Assembly: GCF_001570365.1 (NCBI RefSeq)
Contig: NZ_BBYK01000051.1
Span: 124,001 to 188,000, forward strand
Origin: Microtetraspora fusca
Lineage (GTDB): Bacteria > Actinomycetota > Actinomycetes > Streptosporangiales > Streptosporangiaceae
DNA: 64,000 nt
Direction of reading: 5' to 3'
The notes below the pieces were generated by a model. That model was not told the origin of the DNA. It did not search any database and saw only the letters and a list, made by a program, of their open reading frames with translations. Both the position numbers and the translations under genes were made by a program. Numbering within the stretch: position 1 is the first letter of the stretch; every line of letters begins with the position of its first letter. This document shows positions 21,047 through 30,646 of this stretch, in pieces.

Positions 21047-21166
21047 ATCTCTGTCCAGAGCGCGCTCTTTCCGATCTGTCAGGGCATCCGACGGAACCAA
21101 GAAAGGCATGCAAGACCGAGCTTCGTTGTGACTGGTGAGTAACCGTCCAGGAGGGGGAAGAAGTCA

Positions 21167-21180
21167 GATAACGTGTTCTT
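21167..21180. promoter_or_regulatory. KstR-type operator, core match (kstR autoregulation)
   Basis: GATAACGTGTTCTT keeps the full AACNNGTT core but not the outer T and A. It lies 61-74 bases upstream of the preferred kstR start, consistent with autorepression. Confidence 0.55.
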
Positions 21181-21240
21181 ATGCGTAGTCCGCATGCCGT
21201 CATCGAGGCCGCGACGCCGGTCCCGGAAGGGGCAGCCAGC

Positions 21241-21840
21241 GTGGAGAACCACCCGACCGCCGCGACCACCCCCGGCGCCCGCACCCGTAGCCAGCTTCAG
21301 CGGCGCAAGCGCATCGTGCAGGCCGCCGCCGCCCTCGCATCACGCGGCGGCGTCGAGGCCATGCAGATGCGGACCGTCGCCGAACGGGCGGGCGTCGCGC
21401 TTGGCACGCTCTATCGCTACTTCCCGTCCAAGATGGATCTCGTCGTGGCCGTGGTGGGCGAGGAGATCGATCTGCTGGAGTCGAGCATCCAGCGCCGCCC
21501 GCCGAGCGCGCCGACCGCCTCGGGGCGCGCCGTCGACGTCCTGATGCGCGCCACCCGGGGGCTGATGCGCGAGCCGGAGCTCGCCGACGCACTGCTTCGG
21601 TCACTGATCATGACCGAGGTGGAGACGCCGTTCGGCGACCGGATGGCCAGGCTCCTGCTCCGCGTCGCCGGGGAGGGACTGACCGTCGAGCTGGCCACGG
21701 AGGACCAGCTCACTCTCGCGAACTCGCTCGCCAGCGTGTGGGTACACGAGCTGCTCGAAATGCTCCGCGGGCTGCGGACGTACGAGCAGATCCAGCAGCG
21801 GCTCGAAATCGTCTCCGCTCGCCTGCTGATGGACTTCTAG
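21241..21840 (+). CDS. kstR: TetR-family repressor of sterol/lipid catabolism, KstR-like
   Basis: 199-residue TetR regulator. The DNA-binding domain reads RRKRIVQAAAALASRGG, then MQMRTVAERAGVALGTLYRYF, nearly the same as remembered mycobacterial KstR (MALASKGGYEAVQMRTVADRADVAVGTLYRYF, quoted in parts). The ligand domain ends in RLEIVSARLLMDF. KstR represses cholesterol side-chain and ring degradation genes and is released by a CoA thioester of a cholesterol metabolite. The GTG at 21241 has GGAAGGGGC at ideal spacing and gives the family's usual length; an ATG at 21181 is possible but would place the start on the operator core. It is divergent from the fadE pair and followed by a thiolase with its own KstR-type site. 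Confidence 0.85.
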   Translation: MENHPTAATTPGARTRSQLQRRKRIVQAAAALASRGGVEAMQMRTVAERAGVALGTLYRYFPSKMDLVVAVVGEEIDLLESSIQRRPPSAPTASGRAVDVLMRATRGLMREPELADALLRSLIMTEVETPFGDRMARLLLRVAGEGLTVELATEDQLTLANSLASVWVHELLEMLRGLRTYEQIQQRLEIVSARLLMDF

Positions 21841-21937
21841 CCCGCTCCCCCTCCTGCCCGAAAACAGCCGTTGACCTGTGGGGATCGCTCGCCGGGCGGT
21901 GTCGTACGGCCACCGTCCGGCGCGGGCCGTCCGCTGA

Positions 21938-23179
<1,242 letters not shown>

Positions 23180-23822
23180 CATCCCCAACGTCCCCACTTC
23201 CGGCCCTCACCTCTCCACATCTGCCCTCCGCCTCCACACTTCCGGCCCCCACCTCTCCACATCTGACCTCCACATCTGACCTCCGCCTCCACACTTCCGC
23301 CCCTTACCTCCCGCCTCCGGTTCCTGAGTCCTGGTTCGGGTTCCGGTGCCCCGGCCCTCCGCTCCGCTCAGGGCACCTGCTTCCCGCCCGGACGATCGGC
23401 GGCCATGCGCAGGACGGCCAGCGACCGTGCGTGAGCCGGTAAGCGGCTGCGCGGGGGTCGGCAGCCATGCGCGGCCGGTCGTCGGCTGCGCGTAGGGCAG
23501 TCGGCGGCCATCCGCGGGCCGATCGTCGGCTGCGCGTAGGGCGGTCAGCGACCGTGCGTGAGCCGGTCGGCGGCTGCGCCGGGGGCGGTCGGCGGCCATG
23601 CGGGGCGCGGCGACGGATCCGCGGCTGTGCGCGGCGCTGCGGCAGTTCGGTCGCCGTGCCGCGCACCCGCGCCCAGTTCCCCGCTTCCGGCCTCCGGCTT
23701 CCGGCTTCCGGCTTCCGGCTTCCGGCTTCCGGCTTCCGGCTTCCGGCTTCCGGCTTCCGGCTTCCGGCTTCCGCGAGGAGTATCCACGTTGGGCGACGGC
23801 CACAGAGCCTGTCAGCCGGACG
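23180..23822. repeat. Non-coding repeat-rich stretch
   Basis: 643 bases between convergent genes. Bases ~23198-23310 repeat CTCCACATCTGACCTCCGCC-like words. Bases ~23400-23640 repeat an imperfect ~50-base unit around CGGTCGGCGGCCATGCGCGG. A 7-bp array follows. All frames are repeats of the same low-complexity peptides, so no gene is supported. Confidence 0.75.
23684..23774. repeat. Heptanucleotide microsatellite (CTTCCGG)n
   Basis: Thirteen tandem 7-base units: CTTCCGG throughout, with CCTCCGG as unit 2 and CTTCCGC as the last. It lies 48 bases beyond the stop codon of the NlpC/P60 gene. Confidence 0.95.
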
Positions 23823-25454
23823 TCAGGCCGGGCGTACCGCGCCGCGAAAGGTCGTCATGTAGTGACGGGAGCCGAGAACGTCCACTTTCTTGACGACGTC
23901 ACCCGTCTTCGGGGCGTGGATCATCAAGCCATCCCCGGCGTACATGCCCACGTGAGTCGGGTCGCTCTGGCCCCCTCCGAAGAACATGAGATCCCCCGGG
24001 CGCAACTCATCGAGAGCGACCCTGCGGCCCTGCCGGAACTGCGTGCCCGTGTAGTGGCCGAGCTCGACCCCTGCTTTGGCCCATGCCGCCATCACAAGGC
24101 CGGAGCAGTCGAATCCGACCCGCACCGCACCTCTGCCGACTCCCTTGCTCGGGCCACCGGCCGCTCCGCCACCCCACGTGTATGGCGTGCCGAGCCAGCT
24201 CTCCGCCGCCTTGACCGCGACGTCACCGCGTGTCTCCACCGCCGGCTCGCCCTGGGTGCCGGTCGCCTTCGAACCGAGTTCTCCGGCCTTCAGGGTCGGT
24301 CCGCCCGATGGCGCCGTGCCGTCCGCCGTTGCCTCACCTGGGGTCTCCGCCGCGACGGCCCCCGGCTCACCGGACGCCTCCCCCGCCGGCTCTCCTCGCA
24401 CCTCCCCCACGCCGGTGCTTCCCGGCCGCATGCTGCCTCCGCCGAGTCCCCGGTCACTCAGGTCCGGTACGTCCTGCCCTCGCGAACCAGGGGGTACCGA
24501 GATCTGCAGGTCAAGGTTCAGGAGGCCCACGGCATGCGTGGTATGGCTCTCGTCATCGGCGTCTCGGGCATCCGGAACCCGAACGCTGGATGATCGCGCG
24601 TCCGGCCACCACGCGGAAGCGTTCAGCTCGCTCTTCCCGCCCTGCTCCGGCCCGGCCACACCGTCGTCCAACCCGATGCCGCCCCCGTCCTGGAGACAGT
24701 TCTCGAACTGGTCGAAACGGGCCAAACCAGCGACGCCGAAGAGCGCACCCGCCTCTCCAAGCGTGAAACCCCCGTCGGATGATGCCGTACCAAAGGAGGG
24801 CCACAGTAGCCAGGAGCGGACTGGTAACGCTTCCAGGCGCTCGTCCCGGGCCACCGGCCACTTCCTCGCCAGGGCGAGCGCCGCCGACCGCATTCCCACG
24901 GCTGCCCGCCCCTTCGGCGGGACAACCGCCGAGGTCACCCCCTCCCCGACCGCCCGCTGTTCCCCGATGGTCGTCGTCGCGCCCGCGGGCGGAGCTGTGG
25001 CGTGCTGCGCCTGCCGTATCCACAGCTCCATGTGGGCCATCCAGCGCTCGATCCAACGAATGAGGGCTTCACCGTTCGCTTCGATCGGAGGCCAACCGCC
25101 GACGAGAGAGCCATCGCCGGTTGAGCGCCGGATCGGCATCGCGGTTCGCATGTCGACCGCGCCCGCGATCCCGGCGCCGGCCGCCCAAGTGTTCTCCGTC
25201 CGGATGTCGCCTCCGCGACGACCGTCGGTTTCCTCCGGCCGTTGCCCACGCGCGCCGTACGGCGACCGGCCGGTCGAGCCCTCCGGCGACCAAGCGCCAC
25301 TCTCGGGTCCAGTTGGCAGCCCCGGTGGACCGCAAAGGCTCGGGACCGCCGTGTCACGTGCAGACGCCTTCGCACTCTCAGTCGCGGGGCCGGTGACGGT
25401 CACTCCGGCGATGGCCGCGGTGCCGAGCTTGACGGCGAGGATGACGGGGATCAT
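23823..25454 (-). CDS. NlpC/P60 family cell-wall peptidase (C40)
   Basis: 543-residue probable exported peptidoglycan endopeptidase. The C-terminal ~130 residues form the NlpC/P60 domain: GTPYTWGGG, catalytic Cys in VGFDCSGLVMAAW, RPGDLMFFGG, catalytic His in DPTHVGMYAG, and MIHAPKTGD. The N-terminus (MIPVILAVKLGTAAIAGVTV) is a plausible signal or anchor segment. The ~380 residues between are Gly/Pro/Ala/Trp-rich and match no domain I know, with a late GEPAGEASGEPGAVAAETPG-type low-complexity part. ATG 25454 has a perfect AGGAGGA ribosome site. The unusually long variable middle may be a wall-spanning spacer. It is transcribed alone toward a repeat array. Confidence 0.85.
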   Translation of the reverse strand: MIPVILAVKLGTAAIAGVTVTGPATESAKASARDTAVPSLCGPPGLPTGPESGAWSPEGSTGRSPYGARGQRPEETDGRRGGDIRTENTWAAGAGIAGAVDMRTAMPIRRSTGDGSLVGGWPPIEANGEALIRWIERWMAHMELWIRQAQHATAPPAGATTTIGEQRAVGEGVTSAVVPPKGRAAVGMRSAALALARKWPVARDERLEALPVRSWLLWPSFGTASSDGGFTLGEAGALFGVAGLARFDQFENCLQDGGGIGLDDGVAGPEQGGKSELNASAWWPDARSSSVRVPDARDADDESHTTHAVGLLNLDLQISVPPGSRGQDVPDLSDRGLGGGSMRPGSTGVGEVRGEPAGEASGEPGAVAAETPGEATADGTAPSGGPTLKAGELGSKATGTQGEPAVETRGDVAVKAAESWLGTPYTWGGGAAGGPSKGVGRGAVRVGFDCSGLVMAAWAKAGVELGHYTGTQFRQGRRVALDELRPGDLMFFGGGQSDPTHVGMYAGDGLMIHAPKTGDVVKKVDVLGSRHYMTTFRGAVRPA

Positions 25455-26010
25455 GTGCTCCTCCTGAGTCCGATCGACATCGAGGCTCAGCATCGGAGCC
25501 GGCGACCCGACCTCAGGAGAGCGAAAACGGTTCTGGGGATAACCCGAGGGATGTGGAAAACCCGCCCGGTCGGGCTTCTCAATCACGCGGCGCGGATCGG
25601 CCGCCGCCGCGTTCCGCAGGCCCACGGACCCGGAGGAGTACGACGAGGCCGTACCCGATGCGTGGCGGGCGGTGCTCGGCTACGCAGCGTGAATGACCAA
25701 ACGCCACAACAGGTCCCGCCCGGTCGCGACCGCGTATCCCGAACCTGCGGAAACCGCCCAGACCGGGCTCGACCACGCCCGGCCCGCCCCCTATGGGCCT
25801 TGCCGAACCATCAGATCTCCGTAGCCGTACGACCTGCCGGTACGGGCGTCGTGGTTGGCGGCCTTCCTTGACGGGCAGGCCACCTCGTAATAGAACACGT
25901 TTCAGAAAGGCGGTCTGCCAAGCGTTTGATCGGGACTCCCGACGAAGCGCGAGGCCGAGCGCACCCCCGCCAACACGATCCCCGATCTCCAGGCCACATC
26001 TCCCCAGTAG
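25455..26010. other. Intergenic region upstream of the P450
   Basis: 556 bases. The left part serves as promoter region for the NlpC/P60 gene, and a KstR-type operator lies at 25891-25904. A short plus-strand piece ending near 25692 (DPEEYDEAVPDAWRAVLGYAA then stop, quoted in part) looks protein-like but has no start or recognisable body. Confidence 0.5.
25891..25904. promoter_or_regulatory. KstR-type operator, perfect match (P450 promoter)
   Basis: TAGAACACGTTTCA matches TNNAACNNGTTNNA at all fixed positions, about 107 bases upstream of the P450 start. Confidence 0.72.
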
Positions 26011-27225
26011 GTGACTCCTGTGCAAATCAACGTCGTCGACCAGGACTACTACGCGCGGCACGGCGTGCCGCACGAACAGCTCAGATGGCTGCGGGACAAC
26101 GTCCCGGTGTTCTGGCACGAGGGTGACGCCGAACTCGGCTGGCCGGGCTTCTGGGCGGTGACCAAGCACGAGGACGTCGTGCACGTCTCCCGGCACTCCG
26201 ACCTCTTCTCCTCGGCACGCCGCCTGTCGCTCTTCAACGAGCTGCCGGAGGAGGAGCAGGCACTCCAGCGGATGATGATGCTCAACCAGGACCCGCCGGA
26301 GCACACTCGCAGGCGCTCCCTCGTCAACCGCGGCTTCACGCCCCGCGTGATCTCCCTGCTCGAAGAGCACATCCGCGACATCTGCCACCGTCTGGTCGAC
26401 GAGGTCGAGGGCAAGTCCGACGTGGACTTCGTCACGGACATCTCCGCGCCCCTGCCGCTGTACGTGATCTGCGAGCTCCTCGGCGCGCCGGTCGAGGACC
26501 GGGACAAGATCTTCGAGTGGTCCAACCGGCTCATCGGGGCCGAGGACCCCGACTACGCGACCACGCCGGAGGAGGGGCAGGCCGCCGCGGCCGAGGTCTA
26601 CGCGTACGCCGGGAGCCTGGCGGCGGCCCGCAGGGAGGATCCGCGCGACGACATCGTCACCCGGCTCATCCAGCCGAACGAGCGCGGCGAGGTGCTGACC
26701 GAGGACGAGTTCAACCTGTTCGTCCTGCTGCTCATCGTCGCGGGCAACGAGACGACCCGTAACGCGGCGACCGGCGGGATGCTCACGTTCTTCCAGCATC
26801 CGGAGCAGTGGGCCCGGCTGGTGGCCGACCGGGCGATGGCCCGGACCGCGGCCGACGAGATCGTCCGCTGGGTGTCCCCCGTGAACCTGTTCCGCCGTAC
26901 GGCCACCGCGGACACCGAGATCCGCGGACAGAAGATCGCCGAGGGGGACAAGGTGGTGATCTTCTACGCCTCGGCCAACCGCGACGCCGACATCTTCGCC
27001 GACCCGGACGTCTTCGACATCGGGCGGGACCCCAACCCGCAGATCGGGTTCGGCGGCGGCGGAGCGCACTTCTGCCTCGGCAACCACCTGGCCAAGCTGG
27101 AACTCCGGGTGCTCTTCGAGGTCCTGTCCGAGCGGTTCCCGAAGATCAGCCAGGCGGGCGAGGCGTCCCGGCTCAGGTCCAACTTCATCAACGGCATCAA
27201 GTCGCTGCCGGTCCACCTGGGCTGA
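26011..27225 (+). CDS. Cytochrome P450, CYP125/CYP124/CYP142-like
   Basis: 404-residue soluble haem monooxygenase. Key motifs are I-helix AGNETTRN (~residue 245), ExxR in ADEIVRW (~284), the haem loop FGGGGAHFCLGNHLAK (Cys ~355) and the C-terminal RLRSNFINGIKSLPV. The last motif parallels the RLRSxxxNGIK ending of actinobacterial sterol/alkyl hydroxylases of the CYP125 group. NQDPPEHTRRRSLVNRGFTP is also typical. Such enzymes oxidise the terminal side-chain carbon of cholesterol or branched lipids and need a ferredoxin; a 3Fe-4S ferredoxin gene lies 5.8 kb downstream. A KstR-type box sits in its promoter. The start could be GTG 26011 or GTG 26020, the latter with GGTGA upstream. Confidence 0.88.
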   Translation: MTPVQINVVDQDYYARHGVPHEQLRWLRDNVPVFWHEGDAELGWPGFWAVTKHEDVVHVSRHSDLFSSARRLSLFNELPEEEQALQRMMMLNQDPPEHTRRRSLVNRGFTPRVISLLEEHIRDICHRLVDEVEGKSDVDFVTDISAPLPLYVICELLGAPVEDRDKIFEWSNRLIGAEDPDYATTPEEGQAAAAEVYAYAGSLAAARREDPRDDIVTRLIQPNERGEVLTEDEFNLFVLLLIVAGNETTRNAATGGMLTFFQHPEQWARLVADRAMARTAADEIVRWVSPVNLFRRTATADTEIRGQKIAEGDKVVIFYASANRDADIFADPDVFDIGRDPNPQIGFGGGGAHFCLGNHLAKLELRVLFEVLSERFPKISQAGEASRLRSNFINGIKSLPVHLG

Positions 27226-27232
27226 CAGCGGG

Positions 27233-27262
27233 CCCGGCGCTCCTCAGGGCGGGAGCGCCGGG
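27233..27262. terminator. Bidirectional terminator hairpin
   Basis: CCCGGCGCTC and GAGCGCCGGG form a perfect 10-bp stem with a 10-base loop between the convergent P450 and gmd genes. Confidence 0.7.
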
Positions 27263-27277
27263 TCACACTCTTTGAAA

Positions 27278-28303
27278 TCAGGGCCAGGAGGAGTCCTGGT
27301 GGGGGTCGCCGCCTCCGGCGAGGAGGTTGAGGTCGGCCTCCACCATCATGGCCACGAGCTCCTCGAACGAGACCGTCGGCTCCCAGCCGAGCTGCGCCCT
27401 GGCCTTCTTCGGGTCGGCGCAGAGCAGGTCCACCTCGGCCGGGCGGTGCAGGGCCTGGTCGCACACTACGTACCGCTCCCAGTCCAGGCCCGCCGCACCG
27501 AAGGCCGCCTCGACCAGCTCCCGGACCGACTGCGTACGGCCGGTGCCGATCACGTAGTCCTCGGGCTCGGCCGCCTGGAGCATCATGTGCATGGCCCGGG
27601 CGTAGTCGCCGGCGAAGCCCCAGTCGCGGCGCGCCTCCAGGTTGCCGAGCCGCAGCTCGTCGGCCATGCCGAGCTTGATCCGCGCGACGCCGAGGCTGAC
27701 CTTGCGGGTCACGAACTCGGCTCCGCGCCTCGGCGACTCGTGGTTGAAGAGGATGCCCGACACGGCGTACATGCCGTACGACTCGCGGTAGTTCTGGGTG
27801 AGGAAGTGCCCGTACGCCTTGGCCACGCCGTACGGCGAGCGGGGATGGAACGGGGTGCGCTCGTTCTGCGGAGTCTCCCGCACCTGCCCGAACATCTCCG
27901 AGGACGAAGCCTGATAAAAGCGGATCTGGCCGGATCCGGCGCCACGGGCCGCGGTGATCCCCGAGCAGACCCGGATGGCCTCCAGCATGCGGAGCACGCC
28001 CATCCCGGTGACCTCGGCGGTCAGCTCCGCCTGCTCCCATGACATCGGGACGAACGAGATCGCGCCCAGGTTGTACACCTCGTCGGGCTGGACCTTCTCC
28101 ACGGCCGAGATCAACGACCCCTGGTCCAGCAGGTCACCGCGTACGAGCCGGACGTCCTGCAGCAGTTGGCGCACACGCGAGACCCTCGGGTTCGCCTGGC
28201 CGCGCACCAGCCCCCAGACCTCGTATCCCTCATGCAGCAGGTGTTCAGCGAGATACGAGCCGTCCTGGCCGGTGATGCCAGTGATCAGCGCACGCCTGGC
28301 CAA
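27278..28303 (-). CDS. gmd: GDP-mannose 4,6-dehydratase family (extended SDR)
   Basis: 341-residue NAD(P)-dependent sugar-nucleotide dehydratase. The nucleotide loop is GITGQDGSYL (~residues 8-17). The catalytic set is Ser/Glu in YQASSSEMFG and Tyr/Lys in SPYGVAKAYGHF. Substrate-binding segments are FNHESPRRGAEFVTRK and RPAEVDLLCADPKKA. These match GDP-D-mannose 4,6-dehydratase, which makes GDP-4-keto-6-deoxymannose for fucose, rhamnose or perosamine branches; no second-step enzyme is adjacent. The TTG at 28303 was chosen because GAGGAGGAT lies just upstream; an ATG at 28318 has no ribosome site. The gene faces a divergent glycosyltransferase across a ~300-base region with a KstR-type site. 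Confidence 0.85.
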   Translation of the reverse strand: MARRALITGITGQDGSYLAEHLLHEGYEVWGLVRGQANPRVSRVRQLLQDVRLVRGDLLDQGSLISAVEKVQPDEVYNLGAISFVPMSWEQAELTAEVTGMGVLRMLEAIRVCSGITAARGAGSGQIRFYQASSSEMFGQVRETPQNERTPFHPRSPYGVAKAYGHFLTQNYRESYGMYAVSGILFNHESPRRGAEFVTRKVSLGVARIKLGMADELRLGNLEARRDWGFAGDYARAMHMMLQAAEPEDYVIGTGRTQSVRELVEAAFGAAGLDWERYVVCDQALHRPAEVDLLCADPKKARAQLGWEPTVSFEELVAMMVEADLNLLAGGGDPHQDSSWP

Positions 28304-28431
28304 GGATCCTCCTCGCATCGGGGGGCACCCGAATTCTCCGAAGTCCGCAGAGATAGCGGAGAAAGCAGCTATGAGAGGCGAATGTACCGCTCTGACCCCA
28401 TCTGAGCGCAGTCGCGACACGGACAGCAGAC

Positions 28432-28445
28432 TAGAACCTGTTCCA
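28432..28445. promoter_or_regulatory. KstR-type operator, perfect match (gmd / glycosyltransferase)
   Basis: TAGAACCTGTTCCA matches TNNAACNNGTTNNA fully. It lies 129 bases before gmd and 156 bases before the glycosyltransferase, so it could act on either. Confidence 0.6.
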
Positions 28446-28568
28446 CCGAACCGCATTCGGGTAAGCTAACTGCGCACTTCGCACCATGCGAAGGCGCGAT
28501 AAGAGACCAATTTCACCTCCACATCCCCTTGGTAGGGTCCGGAGGTTAAGGTCATCTTTATGGCAGCC

Positions 28569-28604
28569 CCAAGGGGGGCACAGCTGGAGAGGGGTGCCCC
28601 TTGG
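28569..28604 (+). promoter_or_regulatory. Hairpin enclosing the glycosyltransferase start codon
   Basis: CCAAGGGGGGCAC (28569-28581) pairs with GTGCCCCTTGG (28594-28604) with two bulged G. The loop GGAGAGGG is the likely ribosome site and the TTG start codon is in the 3' arm, so folding would block initiation. Confidence 0.45.
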
Positions 28605-29845
28605 CGGAGAGCCTGCGAGTCGCGCTGCTGTCCTACCGCAGCAAGCCCACCTGCGGCGGTCAGGGGGTGTACCTGCGCCACATCAGCCGTGAGTTGGTCG
28701 CCCTCGGGCACCACGTCGAGGTCTTCTCCGGCCAGCCGTACCCCGAGCTCGACGAGGGGGTCATCCTCAACAAGGTCCCCAGCCTCGACCTCTACGACGA
28801 CGCCGACCCGTTCCGCACGCCGAAGCTCCACGAGTACCGCGACTGGATCGACGCGCTCGAAGTGGCCACGATGTGGACCGCCGGCTTCCCCGAGCCGCTC
28901 ACCTTCAGCCTGCGGGTCTACCGCGAGCTCAAGAAGCGCCAGGGCGACTTCGACGTCGTCCAGGACAACCAGACCCTCGGCTACGGCCTGCTCGGGATCC
29001 AGAAGCTCTTCCCCGTCGTCGGCACCATCCACCACCCGATCAGCGTGGACCGGCGCATCGAGCTGCAGGCCGCGAAGGGCTGGAAGAAGCTCTCCATGCG
29101 CCGCTGGTACGGATTCGTCCGCATGCAGAGCATCGTCGCCCCCCGGCTCAGCCCGATCCTCACCGTCAGCGAGTCGTCCCTCGCGGACATCCACCGCGAC
29201 TTCAACGTGCCGCAGTCCAACATGCGGCTGATCCCGCTCGGCGTGGACACCCGCTTCTTCCACCCCCGCCCCCACCTGCCCAAGCGGCCCGGCTCGATCG
29301 TGGCCGTCGCCAGCGCCGACTCCCCCATGAAGGGCGTCTCGACCCTGCTGCGCGCGGTCGCCAAGCTCGCCACCGAGCGCGAGGTGAACCTGACCGTGGT
29401 CAGCAAGCCCACCCCCGGCGGGCCGACCGAGCAGCTGGTCGCCGAGCTCTCCCTGCACGACCGGGTCCGGTTCCTGCACGGCATCTCGGACGAGGAGCTG
29501 GCCGAGCTGATCGCCACCTCCGAGGTCGCGGTCGTGCCCTCGCTGTACGAGGGCTTCTCCCTCCCGGCGGTGGAGCACATGGCCTGCGGCACGCCCCTGG
29601 TCGCCTCCAGGACCGGCGCGCTGCCCGAAGTCGTCGGAGACGCCGCGGTCCAGGTGACGCCGGGCGATCCCGAGGAGCTCGCCGCCGTACTGCGCCGCCT
29701 GCTCGACTCGCCGGAGGAACGCGCCGAGGTCGGCCGCAAGGGCTACGACCGCGTGATGGAGCGCTACGCGTGGCCGGTCGTCGCCCAGCGCACCGTCGAC
29801 GCCTACCGCGAGGCCATGGCCGCCCGTACGGCCGTCGCCTCCTAG
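28601..29845 (+). CDS. GT4-family glycosyltransferase (GT-B fold)
   Basis: 414-residue retaining glycosyltransferase. The N-terminal half begins RVALLSYRSKPTCGGQGVYL with the acceptor-side glycine loop. The C-terminal half has the donor-binding set MRLIPLGVDTRFFHP, MKGVSTLLRAVAKL, VVPSLYEGFSLPAVEHMACG (E-x7-E) and TPLVASRTGALPEVVG. It would transfer a sugar from a nucleotide donor at the cytoplasmic membrane face; GDP-sugar use is suggested only by the neighbouring gmd. The start is TTG after GGAGAGGGG and lies in a hairpin. It begins a rightward operon with a methyltransferase (87 bases on) and a toroid protein. Confidence 0.88.
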   Translation: MAESLRVALLSYRSKPTCGGQGVYLRHISRELVALGHHVEVFSGQPYPELDEGVILNKVPSLDLYDDADPFRTPKLHEYRDWIDALEVATMWTAGFPEPLTFSLRVYRELKKRQGDFDVVQDNQTLGYGLLGIQKLFPVVGTIHHPISVDRRIELQAAKGWKKLSMRRWYGFVRMQSIVAPRLSPILTVSESSLADIHRDFNVPQSNMRLIPLGVDTRFFHPRPHLPKRPGSIVAVASADSPMKGVSTLLRAVAKLATEREVNLTVVSKPTPGGPTEQLVAELSLHDRVRFLHGISDEELAELIATSEVAVVPSLYEGFSLPAVEHMACGTPLVASRTGALPEVVGDAAVQVTPGDPEELAAVLRRLLDSPEERAEVGRKGYDRVMERYAWPVVAQRTVDAYREAMAARTAVAS

Positions 29846-29932
29846 GACCACGCCGCGCGCGGCCGTCCCCGCGCCCGCGCCCGTTCACGAAGCCGGATCG
29901 GATGCCCCCATGATCAGGAAAGGTAGGCAGGA

Positions 29933-30646
29933 GTGCTGACCGTCGACTTCGACCGGCTGCCCGTCGGGCCTGGCGACCGCGTTCTCGACCTCGGCGCCGG
30001 CGGCGGCCGGCACGCCTTCGAGGTGCTCCGCCGGGGCGCCGACGTGGTGGCGTTCGACATGGACGCGACCGAGCTCGAAAGCGTCGCCGCGATGTTCGCC
30101 GCGATGGACAAGGAAGGGCAGATCCCCCCGGGCGCCTCCGGCGAGACCGTGGTCGGCGACGCGCTCGCCATGCCGTTCCCCGACGCGTCCTTCGACCGGG
30201 TCATCGCGGCCGAGGTGCTGGAGCACATCCCGGACGACATGGCGGCCATGCGTGAGATCGTGCGCGTGCTCAAGCCCGGCGGACGGGCCGCCATCACCGT
30301 GCCGAGCTTCCTGCCCGAGCGCATCTGCTGGGCGCTGTCGGAGGACTACCACACCGCTCCCGGCGGGCACATCAGGATCTACACGCTGGCGGAGCTGCAG
30401 GCCAAGCTGAAGGCGTCCGGGCTGGAGGTCGGCTCCCACCACCACGCGCACGGCCTGCACTCGCCGTACTGGTGGATCAAATGCGCGGTGGGGGTGAACA
30501 ACGACGACCACCCGCTGGCGAAGGCGTACCACGAGCTCCTGGTGTGGGACATCATGAAGCGTCCCGCCGCCACCCGGATCGCGGAGTCCCTGCTCAATCC
30601 GCTGATCGGCAAGAGCGTGGTCGTCTACGTCCGGAAGCCCGAATGA
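29933..30646 (+). CDS. Class I SAM-dependent methyltransferase
   Basis: 237-residue cytosolic methyltransferase with motif I VLDLGAGGGRHAFEVLRRGA, an acidic turn AFDMDATEL, motif II-like DASFDRVIAAEVLEHI and motif III VLKPGGRAAITVPS. The C-terminal part (HAHGLHSPYWWIKC, NDDHPLAKAYHELLVWDIMK) is not typical of small-molecule O-methyltransferases and may be an acceptor-binding region. The GTG at 29933 is preceded by AGGAAAGGTAGGCAGGA. Its TGA overlaps the ATG of the next gene (ATGA), so the two are translationally coupled and probably act in sequence on one product of the glycosyltransferase pathway. Confidence 0.87.
   Translation: MLTVDFDRLPVGPGDRVLDLGAGGGRHAFEVLRRGADVVAFDMDATELESVAAMFAAMDKEGQIPPGASGETVVGDALAMPFPDASFDRVIAAEVLEHIPDDMAAMREIVRVLKPGGRAAITVPSFLPERICWALSEDYHTAPGGHIRIYTLAELQAKLKASGLEVGSHHHAHGLHSPYWWIKCAVGVNNDDHPLAKAYHELLVWDIMKRPAATRIAESLLNPLIGKSVVVYVRKPE

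Noticed and set aside
23180-23822. Repeat tract considered as a CRISPR array
   Set aside because: Units are 7 bp or degenerate ~50 bp without unique spacers; no cas genes nearby.
25600-25692. Plus-strand ending EEYDEAVPDAWRAVLGYAA
   Set aside because: Short, without start, ribosome site or family; may be chance in GC-rich DNA.
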